Source: Dictyoglomus thermophilum H-6-12
Lineage (GTDB): Bacteria > Dictyoglomota > Dictyoglomia > Dictyoglomales > Dictyoglomaceae
Length of the DNA: 64,000 nt
NCBI RefSeq assembly: GCF_000020965.1
Contig: NC_011297.1
Span: 944,387 to 1,008,386 of the forward strand
Direction of reading: 5' to 3'
Both the position numbers and the translations under genes were made by a program. Each line of letters starts with the position of its first letter. Within the stretch, counting starts at the first letter, position 1. Below are positions 44,202 through 53,986 of this stretch, in pieces. Below the pieces are notes generated by a model. The model saw only the letters and a list, made by a program, of their open reading frames with translations, did no database searches and was not told the DNA's origin.

Positions 44202-45077
44202 ATGGCAACTGAAATTAAAAAAGAAAATAGAAAACCAAGAAGTTTATGGAAAATCGCTTGGAAAAGATTATCTAAAAACAAACTTGCCTTATTAGGGCTT
44301 GGAATAGTCATCTTTTTTGTCATAGTTGCTCTTTCAGCTCAATATATTTCACCCTATCCTTGGAATGAGGTTGACCTTTCTCGAGCCTTGCAACCGCCGA
44401 GTTGGGAACATCCTTTAGGAACCGATGAGTTTGGGAGAGATATTTTGAGCAGAATTATATATGGAACAAAGATATCGTTACAATTTGCCTTTTTTGCCCA
44501 ACTTATTTCTATTTCTCTTGGGACAGTATTAGGACTTATTGCAGGTTTTTATGGAGGATGGATTGATGATTTGATAATGAGGATCGTCGAAATACTTTTT
44601 GCATTCCCATTCTTATTATTTGTTATTGCTGTAGTCTCTACTTTAGGTACGGGAATTCACAACTTGTATATTGCAGTTGCAATAATTGGTTGGGCAGGAG
44701 TATCAAGAATAGTAAGAGGACAAGTACTCAGTCTCAGGGAGAGAGATTTTGTTGCATCGGCTCAAGCGGTTGGAGCATCTACTTGGAGAATTCTTTTCAG
44801 GCATATATTGCCCAATGCTTTGTCTCCAATTATAATTGAGGCAACCCTTGGAATGGGTGGTATGATTATGTTAGAGGCAGGGCTTTCTTTTCTAGGATTA
44901 GGAGTTCAAGCACCTACTCCAAGTTTAGGTTCTATGGTACAGGCAGGGCTTGCTTATTTGAGAAGTTGTTGGTGGTATCCTGTAGCTCCAGGTCTTGTTA
45001 TAATGATAATAGTGTTTGGTTTTAATCTTTTAGGAGATGGTTTAAGAGATGCGCTGGATCCGAGACTTTATATCTAA
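44202..45077 (+). CDS. Peptide ABC transporter permease, DppC/OppC type
   Basis: This is the second permease, 291 residues, with an N-terminal helix after a basic tail and five further helices. HPLGTDEFGRDILSRIIYG and the EAA loop ASAQAVGASTWRILFRHILP are family features. No ATPase genes (dppD/dppF) follow; the next gene is asp23-like and starts 29 bases inside this one. The ATPases must be elsewhere or shared. Confidence 0.94.
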   Translation: MATEIKKENRKPRSLWKIAWKRLSKNKLALLGLGIVIFFVIVALSAQYISPYPWNEVDLSRALQPPSWEHPLGTDEFGRDILSRIIYGTKISLQFAFFAQLISISLGTVLGLIAGFYGGWIDDLIMRIVEILFAFPFLLFVIAVVSTLGTGIHNLYIAVAIIGWAGVSRIVRGQVLSLRERDFVASAQAVGASTWRILFRHILPNALSPIIIEATLGMGGMIMLEAGLSFLGLGVQAPTPSLGSMVQAGLAYLRSCWWYPVAPGLVIMIIVFGFNLLGDGLRDALDPRLYI

Positions 45078-45474
45078 AGAAAAAAATAAACAAAAATATT
45101 TCACAGGACTCGGATGGGTAGAAATATCTCCTACTGCTATCGCAACATTGGCTAGTGTTGCCACGCTTCAAAGCTACGGTGTGGTTGGGATGGCAGCAAG
45201 TAACATTGCAGACGGAATAAGCGAGTTACTTAAATTGGAAGAAGCTAATAGAGGGGTTAAAGTAGAGATAGACGAAGATGGTATAAAAATTGATCTTTAT
45301 ATAATTGTTGCTTACGGTGTAAGAATTCCAGAAGTAGCTCATAATGTTATGGAAAGGGTAAAGTGGAGTTTGGAGAGGACGGTAGGACTTAATGTAAAAG
45401 AAATAAATGTAAATGTGTGGGGTATAAGAGTTAAAGAAGAAAAAGAACCAATAATGTGGGAAGAAGAGATATGA
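45049..45474 (+). CDS. Asp23/Gls24 family protein (YloU-like)
   Basis: The 141-residue protein carries an Asp23 domain (GLGWVEISPTAIATLASVAT near the N terminus, then KVEIDEDGIKIDLYIIVAYG and NVMERVKWSLERTVGL). Family members are linked to envelope stress; YloU stands before the fatty acid kinase gene in Firmicutes, as here. The start ATG lies 29 bases inside dppC and no nearer start is seen, so the N-terminal 15-20 residues are unsure. It overlaps the next gene by four bases. Confidence 0.85.
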   Translation: MRWIRDFISKEKNKQKYFTGLGWVEISPTAIATLASVATLQSYGVVGMAASNIADGISELLKLEEANRGVKVEIDEDGIKIDLYIIVAYGVRIPEVAHNVMERVKWSLERTVGLNVKEINVNVWGIRVKEEKEPIMWEEEI

Positions 45475-47105
45475 TGGGCGTATACATAATTGATAGTAAT
45501 TTGTTGGTTAAACTCTTTGAGTATGCTACTTATGAATTAGAAAAACATAGAGAAGAAATAGATTTATTAAATGTTTTTCCTGTACCTGATGGGGATACTG
45601 GAACTAATATGCTTTATACAATGCGGTCAACTTTAAATGAAATTAAAAAAGTAAAAACCTTAACTATAAGAAGCATAGCAGACGCAGCTATAAAAGGATC
45701 TCTGATGGGAGCAAGGGGAAATTCAGGAGTTATACTTTCTCAAATTATAAGGGGTTTTTGTGAGGTTATTAGGAATCACGAAGAAATAGATGCTAAGATA
45801 TGGGTTAAAAGTTGGCAGAATGCTACTAGAGTTGCTTACAGAGCAGTACTTAAACCTACAGAAGGAACAATACTAACTGTACTCAGAGATGGGGTAAAAG
45901 AAGCAGTACTAGCTTTAAGAGAGACACAGGATATTTTAAAAATAATGGAGAGAACCCTTGAGAAAGCTAAAGAATCTCTTTTAAATACTCCTAATTTATT
46001 GCCTATATTAAAAGAAGCAAAAGTAGTTGACGCAGGAGGTCAAGGTCTTGTTTGGATATGGACAGGTTTTTATGAAGCCCTTTCTGGGGTTGAATTAGAA
46101 TTACCAAAAGAGAAAGAAAAAGTGGTAGAGATAAAAGAAAAACCTGAAAGAGAAATTCTTGAAAGTTATGTGTTAACTTACCAATATTGTACGGAATTTA
46201 TAATAAATTCCTACGAAAATGTTGACTTTACAAACTTTAAAAAATGGCTTGAAACTCAAGGAGATAGTATAGTAACCTCAGAAGCTCCGGGTCTTTTAAA
46301 GGTTCATATTCATACCAACCATCCGGGACTAGTACTTGAAAGAGCATTGGAGCTTGGGAGTCTATCAAGGATAAAGATTGATAATATGGCTGAGCAGCAT
46401 GAAGAGAGATTAAAAGAAGAAATATCTCAGGATGTAAAGACACCATTAAAGGAAATTGGATTTGTAGCTGTATCTTGGGGAAAGGGTATAAACGAAATAT
46501 TCAAGAGTTTAGGCGTGGACATGATAGTAAATGGAGGACAAACTTTAAATCCCAGTGTAGAATCGCTGTCCAATGCAGTGGAAAAAGTAAGAGCAAGAAA
46601 AGTTTTTATTTTGCCTAATAATAAAAATGTTATTCTTGCGGCAAAACAGTTGGAAAGTATTCATAAAGATAGAGTGGTTATAATTCCTACAAAACATGTA
46701 CTTGAAGGTATAAGAGTCCTATACGAATATAACCCTAAGGATAGTTGGGAAGTTGTAAAGGAAAAGATGGAAAAAGCCATGAACAAGATTAAGGTAGGAG
46801 AGATAACAAGAGCTATAAAAGATTCTTCTGTAAATGGACTGGCCATAAAAGAGGGTGATCTTATAGGTCTTACTAATGACGAGGTAAAAGTAACAGGAAA
46901 TGATATTTATAAAGTCTCTTTAGACCTTTTGAATTTGCTTTTAGATGAAAGTTCAGAAATTATAAGTGTGTACTATGGAGAAGAAGTAAAAGAAAAAGAA
47001 GCAGAAACTTTGTTATCAATAATAAAAGAAAAGTATCCTCAGTATTCTGTTGAACTTCTATACGGAGGCCAACCCTTCTATTATTATTATTTTGGCATTG
47101 AATAA
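45471..47105 (+). CDS. fakA: Fatty acid kinase-like protein FakA/YloV (DAK2 + DegV-like)
   Basis: The 544-residue protein has an N-terminal DAK2 kinase domain (FPVPDGDTGTNMLYTM, GARGNSGVILSQI), a middle domain and a C-terminal part like FakB/DegV. In Firmicutes FakA phosphorylates fatty acids bound to FakB for phospholipid synthesis. No fakB gene is in the window. I choose the ATG at 45471, which overlaps the preceding stop as ATGA; an in-frame GTG 15 bases upstream is possible. recG follows nine bases later. Confidence 0.88.
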   Translation: MMGVYIIDSNLLVKLFEYATYELEKHREEIDLLNVFPVPDGDTGTNMLYTMRSTLNEIKKVKTLTIRSIADAAIKGSLMGARGNSGVILSQIIRGFCEVIRNHEEIDAKIWVKSWQNATRVAYRAVLKPTEGTILTVLRDGVKEAVLALRETQDILKIMERTLEKAKESLLNTPNLLPILKEAKVVDAGGQGLVWIWTGFYEALSGVELELPKEKEKVVEIKEKPEREILESYVLTYQYCTEFIINSYENVDFTNFKKWLETQGDSIVTSEAPGLLKVHIHTNHPGLVLERALELGSLSRIKIDNMAEQHEERLKEEISQDVKTPLKEIGFVAVSWGKGINEIFKSLGVDMIVNGGQTLNPSVESLSNAVEKVRARKVFILPNNKNVILAAKQLESIHKDRVVIIPTKHVLEGIRVLYEYNPKDSWEVVKEKMEKAMNKIKVGEITRAIKDSSVNGLAIKEGDLIGLTNDEVKVTGNDIYKVSLDLLNLLLDESSEIISVYYGEEVKEKEAETLLSIIKEKYPQYSVELLYGGQPFYYYYFGIE

Positions 47106-47113
47106 ACTTAATA

Positions 47114-49450
47114 ATGTCCATAGAAATAAAACTTCTTAAGGGACTCAAAAAAATATTAGAAGAGGAAATCTCTTCTAATTTTTCTGATAAGAGTATCAAG
47201 TATGGACTTGAAAAAGCGATTACCGTAGCTATTAAACAATTTCCCGTCTATAATGGTTTTTGGACTCAAAAGGTTTTGGATCTGATAAAAGACTATTCAA
47301 AAAGGGGTCAAGAAGAGAGATCCCAGATTGTATTAAGAATTAAGGATATTATTGAAAGGGCAATAGAGTTTTATACGGAAGAGAATTTTTGGGAAAAACC
47401 GGTTCAATTCTTAAAAGGAGTTGGTCCTCATAGAGCAAAGCTTTTAAATAAGCTTGAAATATACACTATTTATGATCTGATCACTTATTATCCAAGGGAT
47501 TATGACGATAGATCTAAATTAAAGAAAATTTCTGAATTGAAACCTGGAGAAAAGGTAACTATAAAGGTAAAAATCATAGACTACGAAGAGACAAAAACTC
47601 TTTATAAAAAAATCCCCATAATAAAAGCAAAATTAACTGATGGTACTGGTATAGTTTACGGAGTATGGTATGGCCAAAAATACATTAAACAAGCGCTTCC
47701 TCAGGGAACTGATGTACTTATCTCTGGTGAAGTAAAGAGAGTTTTAAAACATATAGAATTTGAAAACCCTGAATATGAAGTTTTAGATGAAGAAGACAAA
47801 GAGTTCTTAAATGTAGGAAGAATAGTACCTATTTACTCATTGACTTCTGGTCTTACTCAAAAAGTCTTGAGGAAGATTATATATGACGCATTGACTGATT
47901 ATTCTATTTTCCTTGAAGATCCTTTACCTAAGTATTTGAGAGAAAAATACAATCTCATGGATAAACCTGTGAGTATTTGGGAAAAGCATTTCCCAACTTC
48001 TTTTCTAACCATGGCAAGCGCCTCCAAGAGAATAGCCTTTGAAGAGTTATTTTTCTTACAGCTTAACCTTGCCGAGAAGCGAAAAGAAATAGAGAAACTG
48101 TCTGCTCCTGTTTTTAAAACCGATAGTGAGTTAGTAGAGAGGTTTTTAAATTCTTTACCTTTTAAATTAACAAAAGCTCAAGAAAAAGTTTGGGAGGAAA
48201 TAAAAAAAGATTTATCCTCGGGAAGGCCTATGCATAGGCTTTTGCAGGGAGATGTGGGCTCAGGAAAGACCGTAATTGCAGCCCTTGCTGCAATTCTTGC
48301 TTATGATAACGGATACCAAACTGCCTTTATGGTCCCAACAGAAATCTTAGCAGAGCAACATTATAATAGACTTAAAAAGATTTTTGAGCCTTTAGGTATA
48401 AGAATAGCACTCTTAACTAGTAGTACTCCTAAAAAAGAAAAAACTTATATTTATCTTGATCTTGCGGAAGGTAAATTGCCTATAGTAATAGGAACACATG
48501 CTTTAATTCAGGAAGAAGTAACTTTCAAGAAATTAGGCTTGGTAATTATTGATGAGCAGCATAGGTTTGGAGTAATTCAAAGGGCAAAACTGTGGAAAAA
48601 AGGCGAAAACCCTCATCTTCTTGTAATGACTGCAACTCCTATTCCAAGATCTCTTGCCTTGGTACTTTATGGAGAGCTGGATATTTCTATAATAGATGAA
48701 CTTCCCCCTGGAAGAAAACCTGTTATAACATATCTTTTCTCCAAAAGGGAAAGAAAAAAGGTTTATTCCTTTGTAGAGAAAGAAATCATGAAGGGTAAAC
48801 AGGCTTTTGTAGTATGTCCATTAATAGAAGAGTCAGAGAAATTGGAGGCAGAATCGGCGAAGAAATTGTATGAGGAATTAAAGAAATTCTTTCCCCAGTT
48901 TAAAATAGGTTTGATCCATGGATTAGTACCAAGTGAAGAAAGAAATAGAATAATGGAAGAGTTTCAAAATGGTGAAATCCAAATTCTTGTTGCTACAACA
49001 GTTATAGAGGTTGGCGTGGATATACCTAATGCTTCCATAATGGTTATAGAGGATGCACATAGATTTGGACTTGCTCAGCTTCATCAGTTGAGGGGAAGAG
49101 TAGGGCGAGGAAGTGAGCAAGCATATTGTTTTCTTATAGCAGATCTTAAGGGTGAAGATGCAACTGAAAGATTAAAAGTAATGGTGGAAACCAACGACGG
49201 TTTTGTAATAGCTAATAAAGATCTTGAAATTAGAGGTCCTGGAGAATTCTTCGGAACGAGACAGCACGGTGCTCTTAATTCTCTCATTGTGGATTTGACA
49301 AAAGATATGAAACTCTTTGAGATAGCGAGGAATGAAGCTTTCGAATTAATGAGATATGAAAATGAGAGATTAAGTGAGTATGAGAAGAATTTAATAAATA
49401 AGTGGCTAAATAGATATTTGAAGGGAGAGTTAAAAGAAATTGTCCTCTGA
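47114..49450 (+). CDS. recG: ATP-dependent DNA helicase RecG
   Basis: RecG remodels stalled replication forks. The 778 residues are longer than usual because of an N-terminal helical extension of about 90 residues, as in Thermotoga RecG. The wedge domain follows (FLKGVGPHRAKLLNKL). Helicase motifs are GDVGSGKT (Walker A), the DEQH box in IIDEQHRFGV, TATPIPRSLAL and QLRGRVGRG. Its end overlaps rsmD by 11 bases. Confidence 0.96.
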   Translation: MSIEIKLLKGLKKILEEEISSNFSDKSIKYGLEKAITVAIKQFPVYNGFWTQKVLDLIKDYSKRGQEERSQIVLRIKDIIERAIEFYTEENFWEKPVQFLKGVGPHRAKLLNKLEIYTIYDLITYYPRDYDDRSKLKKISELKPGEKVTIKVKIIDYEETKTLYKKIPIIKAKLTDGTGIVYGVWYGQKYIKQALPQGTDVLISGEVKRVLKHIEFENPEYEVLDEEDKEFLNVGRIVPIYSLTSGLTQKVLRKIIYDALTDYSIFLEDPLPKYLREKYNLMDKPVSIWEKHFPTSFLTMASASKRIAFEELFFLQLNLAEKRKEIEKLSAPVFKTDSELVERFLNSLPFKLTKAQEKVWEEIKKDLSSGRPMHRLLQGDVGSGKTVIAALAAILAYDNGYQTAFMVPTEILAEQHYNRLKKIFEPLGIRIALLTSSTPKKEKTYIYLDLAEGKLPIVIGTHALIQEEVTFKKLGLVIIDEQHRFGVIQRAKLWKKGENPHLLVMTATPIPRSLALVLYGELDISIIDELPPGRKPVITYLFSKRERKKVYSFVEKEIMKGKQAFVVCPLIEESEKLEAESAKKLYEELKKFFPQFKIGLIHGLVPSEERNRIMEEFQNGEIQILVATTVIEVGVDIPNASIMVIEDAHRFGLAQLHQLRGRVGRGSEQAYCFLIADLKGEDATERLKVMVETNDGFVIANKDLEIRGPGEFFGTRQHGALNSLIVDLTKDMKLFEIARNEAFELMRYENERLSEYEKNLINKWLNRYLKGELKEIVL

Positions 49451-50009
49451 AATAAAAATCTCTGGAGGTCTTTTAAAGGATAAGAAAATAAAGGTCCTTA
49501 AACAGGGAAATTATAGGATTACCATGGAACAGGTAAGAAAATCTATGTTTGATATGATTTCAGACAAAATTTTAGGAAGCTTTTTTCTTGATCTCTTTGC
49601 AGGATCTGGTATTGTAGGTATTGAAGCTATAAGCTATGGAGCAGAAAAGGTTGTTTTCGTAGAAAATCACCTTAATGCTGTAAGACTCTTGAGAGAAAAC
49701 ATTAAGAGTCTTGGTTTGCAAGATAAGACAAGGGTAATTTATAAAGATGTATTTGATTTTTTAAATAAGTTTTCTTTGGAAAGGTTTGATATTATATTTG
49801 CAGATCCACCTTATGAGTTAGGTGAAAAAATTGTAGATGTGGTAAAATATGTTAATGATTTTAATTGGCTAAAAGATCAAGGTATGCTGATTATAGAACA
49901 TCACAAAAAGACGATTTTGCCTGAAAAATATGCTCATTTGTTTAAATTTTTGGAGAAAAAATATGGTGAGACTGTGTTATCATTTTATAAAAAGGGAGAA
50001 AAAACATGA
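49440..50009 (+). CDS. rsmD: 16S rRNA (guanine966-N2)-methyltransferase
   Basis: RsmD methylates G966 of 16S rRNA. The 189-residue protein has FLDLFAGSGIVGIEAISYGA (SAM site) and the catalytic DPPY in FADPPYELG, with the typical N-terminal EQVRKSMFDM. The start is a TTG inside recG. It overlaps coaD by four bases; the rsmD-coaD pair is widespread. Confidence 0.94.
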   Translation: MSSEIKISGGLLKDKKIKVLKQGNYRITMEQVRKSMFDMISDKILGSFFLDLFAGSGIVGIEAISYGAEKVVFVENHLNAVRLLRENIKSLGLQDKTRVIYKDVFDFLNKFSLERFDIIFADPPYELGEKIVDVVKYVNDFNWLKDQGMLIIEHHKKTILPEKYAHLFKFLEKKYGETVLSFYKKGEKT

Positions 50010-50500
50010 TAAAAGCAGTTTATCCTGGAAGTTTTGATCCTGTTACCAATGGGCATATTGACATTATCCAAAGAGGAGCAAAAATTTATGATGAGATCAT
50101 AGTTCTTGTCGCTGAGAATATTTCTAAAAAACCTCTTTTTTCTTTAGAAGAAAGACTTGATATGTTAGAGCATTCTTTAAAAGATATACCAAATGTAAGA
50201 ATAGATCATTTTAGTGGCTTACTTGTTGATTACTTGAGAAAAATTAATGTTAAAATTATTATAAGAGGACTCAGAGCAGTCTCAGATTTTGAATATGAGT
50301 TTCAACAAGCTTTGACAAATAAGAAGTTATATCCAGACTGTGAGACTGTTTTTTTAGTAAGTGATTTAAAGTATACATTTTTGAGTTCAAGTGTGGTCAA
50401 AGAAATTGCGAGTTTTGGTGGATGTATAAAAGGCCTTGTTCCTGACTATGTGGCAGAAAAACTCTATGAGAAATTTGGAGTTAAGCCTAAAGGAGTTTGA
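50006..50500 (+). CDS. coaD: Phosphopantetheine adenylyltransferase
   Basis: CoaD performs the next-to-last step of coenzyme A synthesis. The 164-residue nucleotidyltransferase has YPGSFDPVTNGHIDI (HxGH-like site), IIRGLRAVSDFEYEFQ and the C-terminal LSSSVVKEIASFGG. The length is normal. Its start overlaps the rsmD stop (ATGA). Confidence 0.96.
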   Translation: MIKAVYPGSFDPVTNGHIDIIQRGAKIYDEIIVLVAENISKKPLFSLEERLDMLEHSLKDIPNVRIDHFSGLLVDYLRKINVKIIIRGLRAVSDFEYEFQQALTNKKLYPDCETVFLVSDLKYTFLSSSVVKEIASFGGCIKGLVPDYVAEKLYEKFGVKPKGV

Positions 50501-50506
50501 TTAAAA

Positions 50507-50944
50507 ATGGATGAGATTTTAGAGACTTTGAAAATATTAAGAGAAACTCTTGAGAACTCACCTTCTATACCAGTTTGGGATAAGGTTCTTCTGGATAGGG
50601 AAAAATTGATGGAATTAATTGAAAAACTTGATAAATCTATTCCGCAAGAATTTTATGAGGCAAAAAAGATAATAGAAAATAATGAGAGGATAATAAATAG
50701 AGCCTATATGGAAGCGGAAGAGATAATAAAGCAAGCTCAAAAAGAAGCGGAAATTCTTGTAAGTAATAACAAGATTACTCTTGAGGCTCAAAAGAGAGCT
50801 GAAGAAATAATTAACAATGCAAAGAAAGAGGCAGAAGAAGTGAAAAAGGAGATGGAAGCATATATTGAAAATTTATTAAGCAAAGTAGAAGATCTCCTAA
50901 AAAAGGAGATAGAACTTATAAAGAAGTGCAAATCAGAATTATAG
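50507..50944 (+). CDS. Coiled-coil protein of unknown function
   Basis: I do not recognise a specific family. The 145 residues are almost entirely helical and charged, with a heptad-like AEEIIKQAQKEAEIL and AQKRAEEIINNAKKEAEEVK pattern (about 65-125), like the stalk of ATP synthase subunit b or DivIVA tails. No membrane segment is seen. Similar small proteins follow coaD in several anaerobes. The next gene starts 19 bases inside it. Confidence 0.7.
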   Translation: MDEILETLKILRETLENSPSIPVWDKVLLDREKLMELIEKLDKSIPQEFYEAKKIIENNERIINRAYMEAEEIIKQAQKEAEILVSNNKITLEAQKRAEEIINNAKKEAEEVKKEMEAYIENLLSKVEDLLKKEIELIKKCKSEL

Positions 50945-51537
50945 TAATAATCTTAATTTCTATTTTAATCTTAGAGACTTTATCTTCTTTTTTTGTTTAT
51001 TTTGATGAAGGCAAAGTTGTTAATATTAAGGACTTATTTTTAAATATGCCAGAAGATTTTCCATCAAGTTTTTACATTATTCTATTGAGAGCTAAAAATC
51101 CACATTTTTACAACTTTATTTATCATCTTTTGATGAAAGATCTTTATTTCTACAATCGACTCTCAAAATATAAGCTAATTGAGTTTAAAGGGTTTAAAGT
51201 AAGAGATGATATTCAATTTTATGGTAAGTCCGATATGTTATGTTTGATGCTATCTTTTTGGGCTTATAGTAATAGACTTAAGTTTATTGATGACTTTAAA
51301 ATAGGTATAATTGGGGATGTTTCGGAAGAAGGTAAGGTTTTACCTGTATTAGGGATAAATAATAAATATTCAATAGCTCTTTCTGAAAATTTAAATGTTT
51401 TAATATTGCCCTTTCAAAACGAAAAAGACTTAAATAAGAAAAAAGGTGATCTTTACTGTATTTTTGTAAATGACATAGAAGAGGCTAAGAAGAATCTATT
51501 GAAGTTTTCAGTTCCTGAGGTTGTCAATATTAGATAA
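50926..51537 (+). CDS. Membrane-anchored, degenerate Lon (S16) protease-domain protein
   Basis: The 203-residue protein has one N-terminal helix (about 4-25) and, from about residue 90, a Lon proteolytic-domain-like fold. EEGKVLPVLGINNKYSIAL matches the Lon GxVLPVGGLKEK region, and LPFQNEKDL matches its IPxxNxxDL. Candidate catalytic residues are Ser102 (GKS, instead of GPSAG) and Lys147, 45 residues apart against 43 in E. coli Lon. No PDZ domain is seen. In Bacillus the Lon-like protein YlbL lies near rsmD-coaD, so this may be its reduced relative. The GTG start overlaps the preceding gene by 19 bases. Confidence 0.65.
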   Translation: MQIRIIVIILISILILETLSSFFVYFDEGKVVNIKDLFLNMPEDFPSSFYIILLRAKNPHFYNFIYHLLMKDLYFYNRLSKYKLIEFKGFKVRDDIQFYGKSDMLCLMLSFWAYSNRLKFIDDFKIGIIGDVSEEGKVLPVLGINNKYSIALSENLNVLILPFQNEKDLNKKKGDLYCIFVNDIEEAKKNLLKFSVPEVVNIR

Positions 51538-51550
51538 ATTATGTTAAAAT
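51521..51550 (+). promoter_or_regulatory. Probable rpsO promoter
   Basis: TTGTCA (51521-51526), 18 bases, TAAAAT (51545-51550) with a TGT extension just before the -10. The expected transcript start (about 51557) is immediately before a 13-bp hairpin. Confidence 0.6.
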
Positions 51551-51558
51551 ATAACTAA

Positions 51559-51597
51559 CCTATAGTGATGGGTCACCATTGCTATAGGCGATTTTTT
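51559..51597 (+). terminator. Hairpin with T-run in the rpsO leader
   Basis: CCTATAGTGATGG (51559-51571) pairs with CCATTGCTATAGG (51576-51588), 13 pairs including two G-U wobbles, loop GTCA, followed by CGATTTTTT. It has the form of an intrinsic terminator. It either ends the upstream operon or works as an attenuator or S15-binding leader of rpsO. Confidence 0.75.
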
Positions 51598-51619
51598 GTA
51601 ATATAGAAGGAGGTAAAAT

Positions 51620-51889
51620 ATGGCTCTAACTAAAGAGGAAAAGAAACAGATAATTGAAAAATTCAGATTAAACGAGAATGATTCTGGATCACCAGAAGTA
51701 CAAATTGCATTGCTTACGGAAAGAATAAAGAGACTTACAGAACATTTAAAAGTACATAAGAAGGATTATCATTCTCGTGTTGGTCTATTAAAGATGATTG
51801 GTAGAAGGAGAAAACTACTTAAGTATCTACAAGAGAAAGATTTTGAAAGATACAAGAAACTAATACAAGAATTGGGGTTAAGAAAGTAG
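51620..51889 (+). CDS. rpsO: 30S ribosomal protein S15
   Basis: S15 binds the central domain of 16S rRNA. The 89 residues contain the standard [37 protein letters not shown] and [21 protein letters not shown] precedes the ATG. pnp follows after six bases, the common rpsO-pnp pair. Confidence 0.97.
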   Translation: MALTKEEKKQIIEKFRLNENDSGSPEVQIALLTERIKRLTEHLKVHKKDYHSRVGLLKMIGRRRKLLKYLQEKDFERYKKLIQELGLRK

Positions 51890-51895
51890 TAGACT

Positions 51896-53977
51896 ATGCG
51901 ACAGGTTTGTTCGTTTAAAAGAGAATTTGCAGGAAAAGAACTAAAAATTGATATAGGGAAGGTTGCTTGGCAAGCTACAGGAGCAGCTCTTGTTCAGTAC
52001 GGGGAGACTACTGTACTTGTTACAGTGGTAGCTTCGGAAGATAAAAAAGAAGATGTAGATTTTTTCCCGTTAACTGTTGAGTATGTAGAGAGATTATATG
52101 CTGCTGGAAAAATTCCTGGTGGATTTTTTAAAAGAGAAGGAAAACCTACAGAGCCTGAAATTCTGTTTGCCAGATTAATTGACAGGCCCTTAAGACCCTT
52201 ATTTGCAAAAGATTTTAGGAACGAAGTTCAAGTAATAGTAACTGTGCTTTCTTATGATCACGAGAACTCTACAGATATTCCTTCCATAATTGGTGCATCT
52301 TGTGCCATAATACTTGCTGGTCTTCCATTCAAAGGACCTATTGGAGCTGTCAGAATAGGTTGGGACGGCAATGAATGGTATATAAATCCACCGGTTACTT
52401 TAAGCAATTCCTTATTACTTGATTTGGTTGTGGCTGGCACAAAAGATGCTGTGTTGATGATAGAGGGCGACGGAAAGGAAGTACCTGAAGATATCTTTTT
52501 GGAAGGAATTATTAAGGCTCATAGTGCAATGTTAGATGTAATTAACTTCCAAGAAGAAATCTTATCTCAAATAAATCCTGCGCCATTTAATTACGATCCC
52601 TTTGTAGTTGACGAAAGATTAAAGAGAGCTGTATTAGACTATGTTACGGTTGACCAAATAAGGGATGCTATTTTTACCCCAAGTAAATCTGAAAGACAAA
52701 AAGCTCTTGAAGATTTGAAAAAGAAAGTAATAGAGCATTTTAAACCTATTTATGGAGAAATAACTGCTCAAGTTGATGAAATAATTAATCAAGAAGCAAA
52801 GAAAATATTATCTCAAGTAGTGCTTGAAGAAAAAAGAAGGGTAGATGGAAGAAAGTTAAACGAAATAAGACCTGTAAGTTGTGAAGTCGGAGTTCTGAAA
52901 AGAGTCCATGGCTCTGCCCTTTTCCAGAGAGGAGAAACTCAGGTTCTTTCTGTTGTAACTTTAGGTGCTGGAGAGGAACAAATAATAGAAAGTGTTATAG
53001 AAAGCGAACCTAAGAGATATATACACCATTATAACTTCCCACCTTTTTCCGTTGGAGAAGCAAAGCCATTGAGAGGTCCTAAAAGAAGGGAAATAGGACA
53101 TGGAGCTCTTGCTGAAAGAGCATTACTTCCACTTATTCCTAAAGAAGAAGAATTTCCTTATACAATTAGAGTTGTTTCTGAGGTATTGAGTTCTAATGGT
53201 TCTACTTCTATGGCAAGTGTATGCGGTAGTAGTCTTTCATTAATGGATGCTGGGGTCCCGATAAAGACACACGTAGCTGGAGTTGCAATGGGCCTTATCA
53301 AAGAAGGAGATAGGTTTGAAGTACTTACGGATATTCAGGGACTTGAAGATGCTTTAGGAGGAATGGACTTTAAGATAGCTGGAACCAGAAATGGTATTAC
53401 AGCTGTGCAACTTGATATCAAAGTTGATGGGCTATCTTATGAAATTATTGAGAGAACTTTGAAACAAGCAAAAGAGGCAAGATATCAAATTCTTGATATT
53501 ATGGAAAAGACTATACCTCAGCCGAGGCCTGAAATTTCCCCATATGCGCCGAGAATAATGGTTTTAGAAATTAATCCTAGTAAAATTGGAGACCTTATTG
53601 GGCCAAGTGGTAAGAATATAAAGAAGATTATTGAGGAAACTCATACTACTATAAATATAAAGCCTGAAGGTTTGGTTTATATTTCAGCTCCAGATCAAGA
53701 ATCCGCAGAAAAAGCTGCTCAGATGGTACAGGACTATACGAGAGATATTAAGGAAGGAGATATATTCTTAGGAAAAGTTATAAGAGTTACAGATTATGGA
53801 GCTTTTGTAGAGATATTACCAGGAAAGATAGGACTTCTTCATATCTCAAAATACAAAACCACCGGTACAGGTAAAAACCAAACAAGAGAGGAAATTAATT
53901 TGGGTGATGAGATTCTTATAAAGGTAGATTCGATAGATTCGAGTGGAAGGATAAGTTTGACTAGAAAAGATCTTTAG
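51896..53977 (+). CDS. pnp: Polyribonucleotide nucleotidyltransferase
   Basis: PNPase degrades RNA from the 3' end using phosphate. The 693 residues carry two RNase PH domains ([13 protein letters not shown] in the first; [16 protein letters not shown] in the second), a KH domain ([18 protein letters not shown]) and an S1 domain ([18 protein letters not shown]). The length is normal. No terminator separates it from the M16 peptidase gene nine bases on. Confidence 0.97.
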   Translation: MRQVCSFKREFAGKELKIDIGKVAWQATGAALVQYGETTVLVTVVASEDKKEDVDFFPLTVEYVERLYAAGKIPGGFFKREGKPTEPEILFARLIDRPLRPLFAKDFRNEVQVIVTVLSYDHENSTDIPSIIGASCAIILAGLPFKGPIGAVRIGWDGNEWYINPPVTLSNSLLLDLVVAGTKDAVLMIEGDGKEVPEDIFLEGIIKAHSAMLDVINFQEEILSQINPAPFNYDPFVVDERLKRAVLDYVTVDQIRDAIFTPSKSERQKALEDLKKKVIEHFKPIYGEITAQVDEIINQEAKKILSQVVLEEKRRVDGRKLNEIRPVSCEVGVLKRVHGSALFQRGETQVLSVVTLGAGEEQIIESVIESEPKRYIHHYNFPPFSVGEAKPLRGPKRREIGHGALAERALLPLIPKEEEFPYTIRVVSEVLSSNGSTSMASVCGSSLSLMDAGVPIKTHVAGVAMGLIKEGDRFEVLTDIQGLEDALGGMDFKIAGTRNGITAVQLDIKVDGLSYEIIERTLKQAKEARYQILDIMEKTIPQPRPEISPYAPRIMVLEINPSKIGDLIGPSGKNIKKIIEETHTTINIKPEGLVYISAPDQESAEKAAQMVQDYTRDIKEGDIFLGKVIRVTDYGAFVEILPGKIGLLHISKYKTTGTGKNQTREEINLGDEILIKVDSIDSSGRISLTRKDL

Positions 53978-53986
53978 TACAAATAG

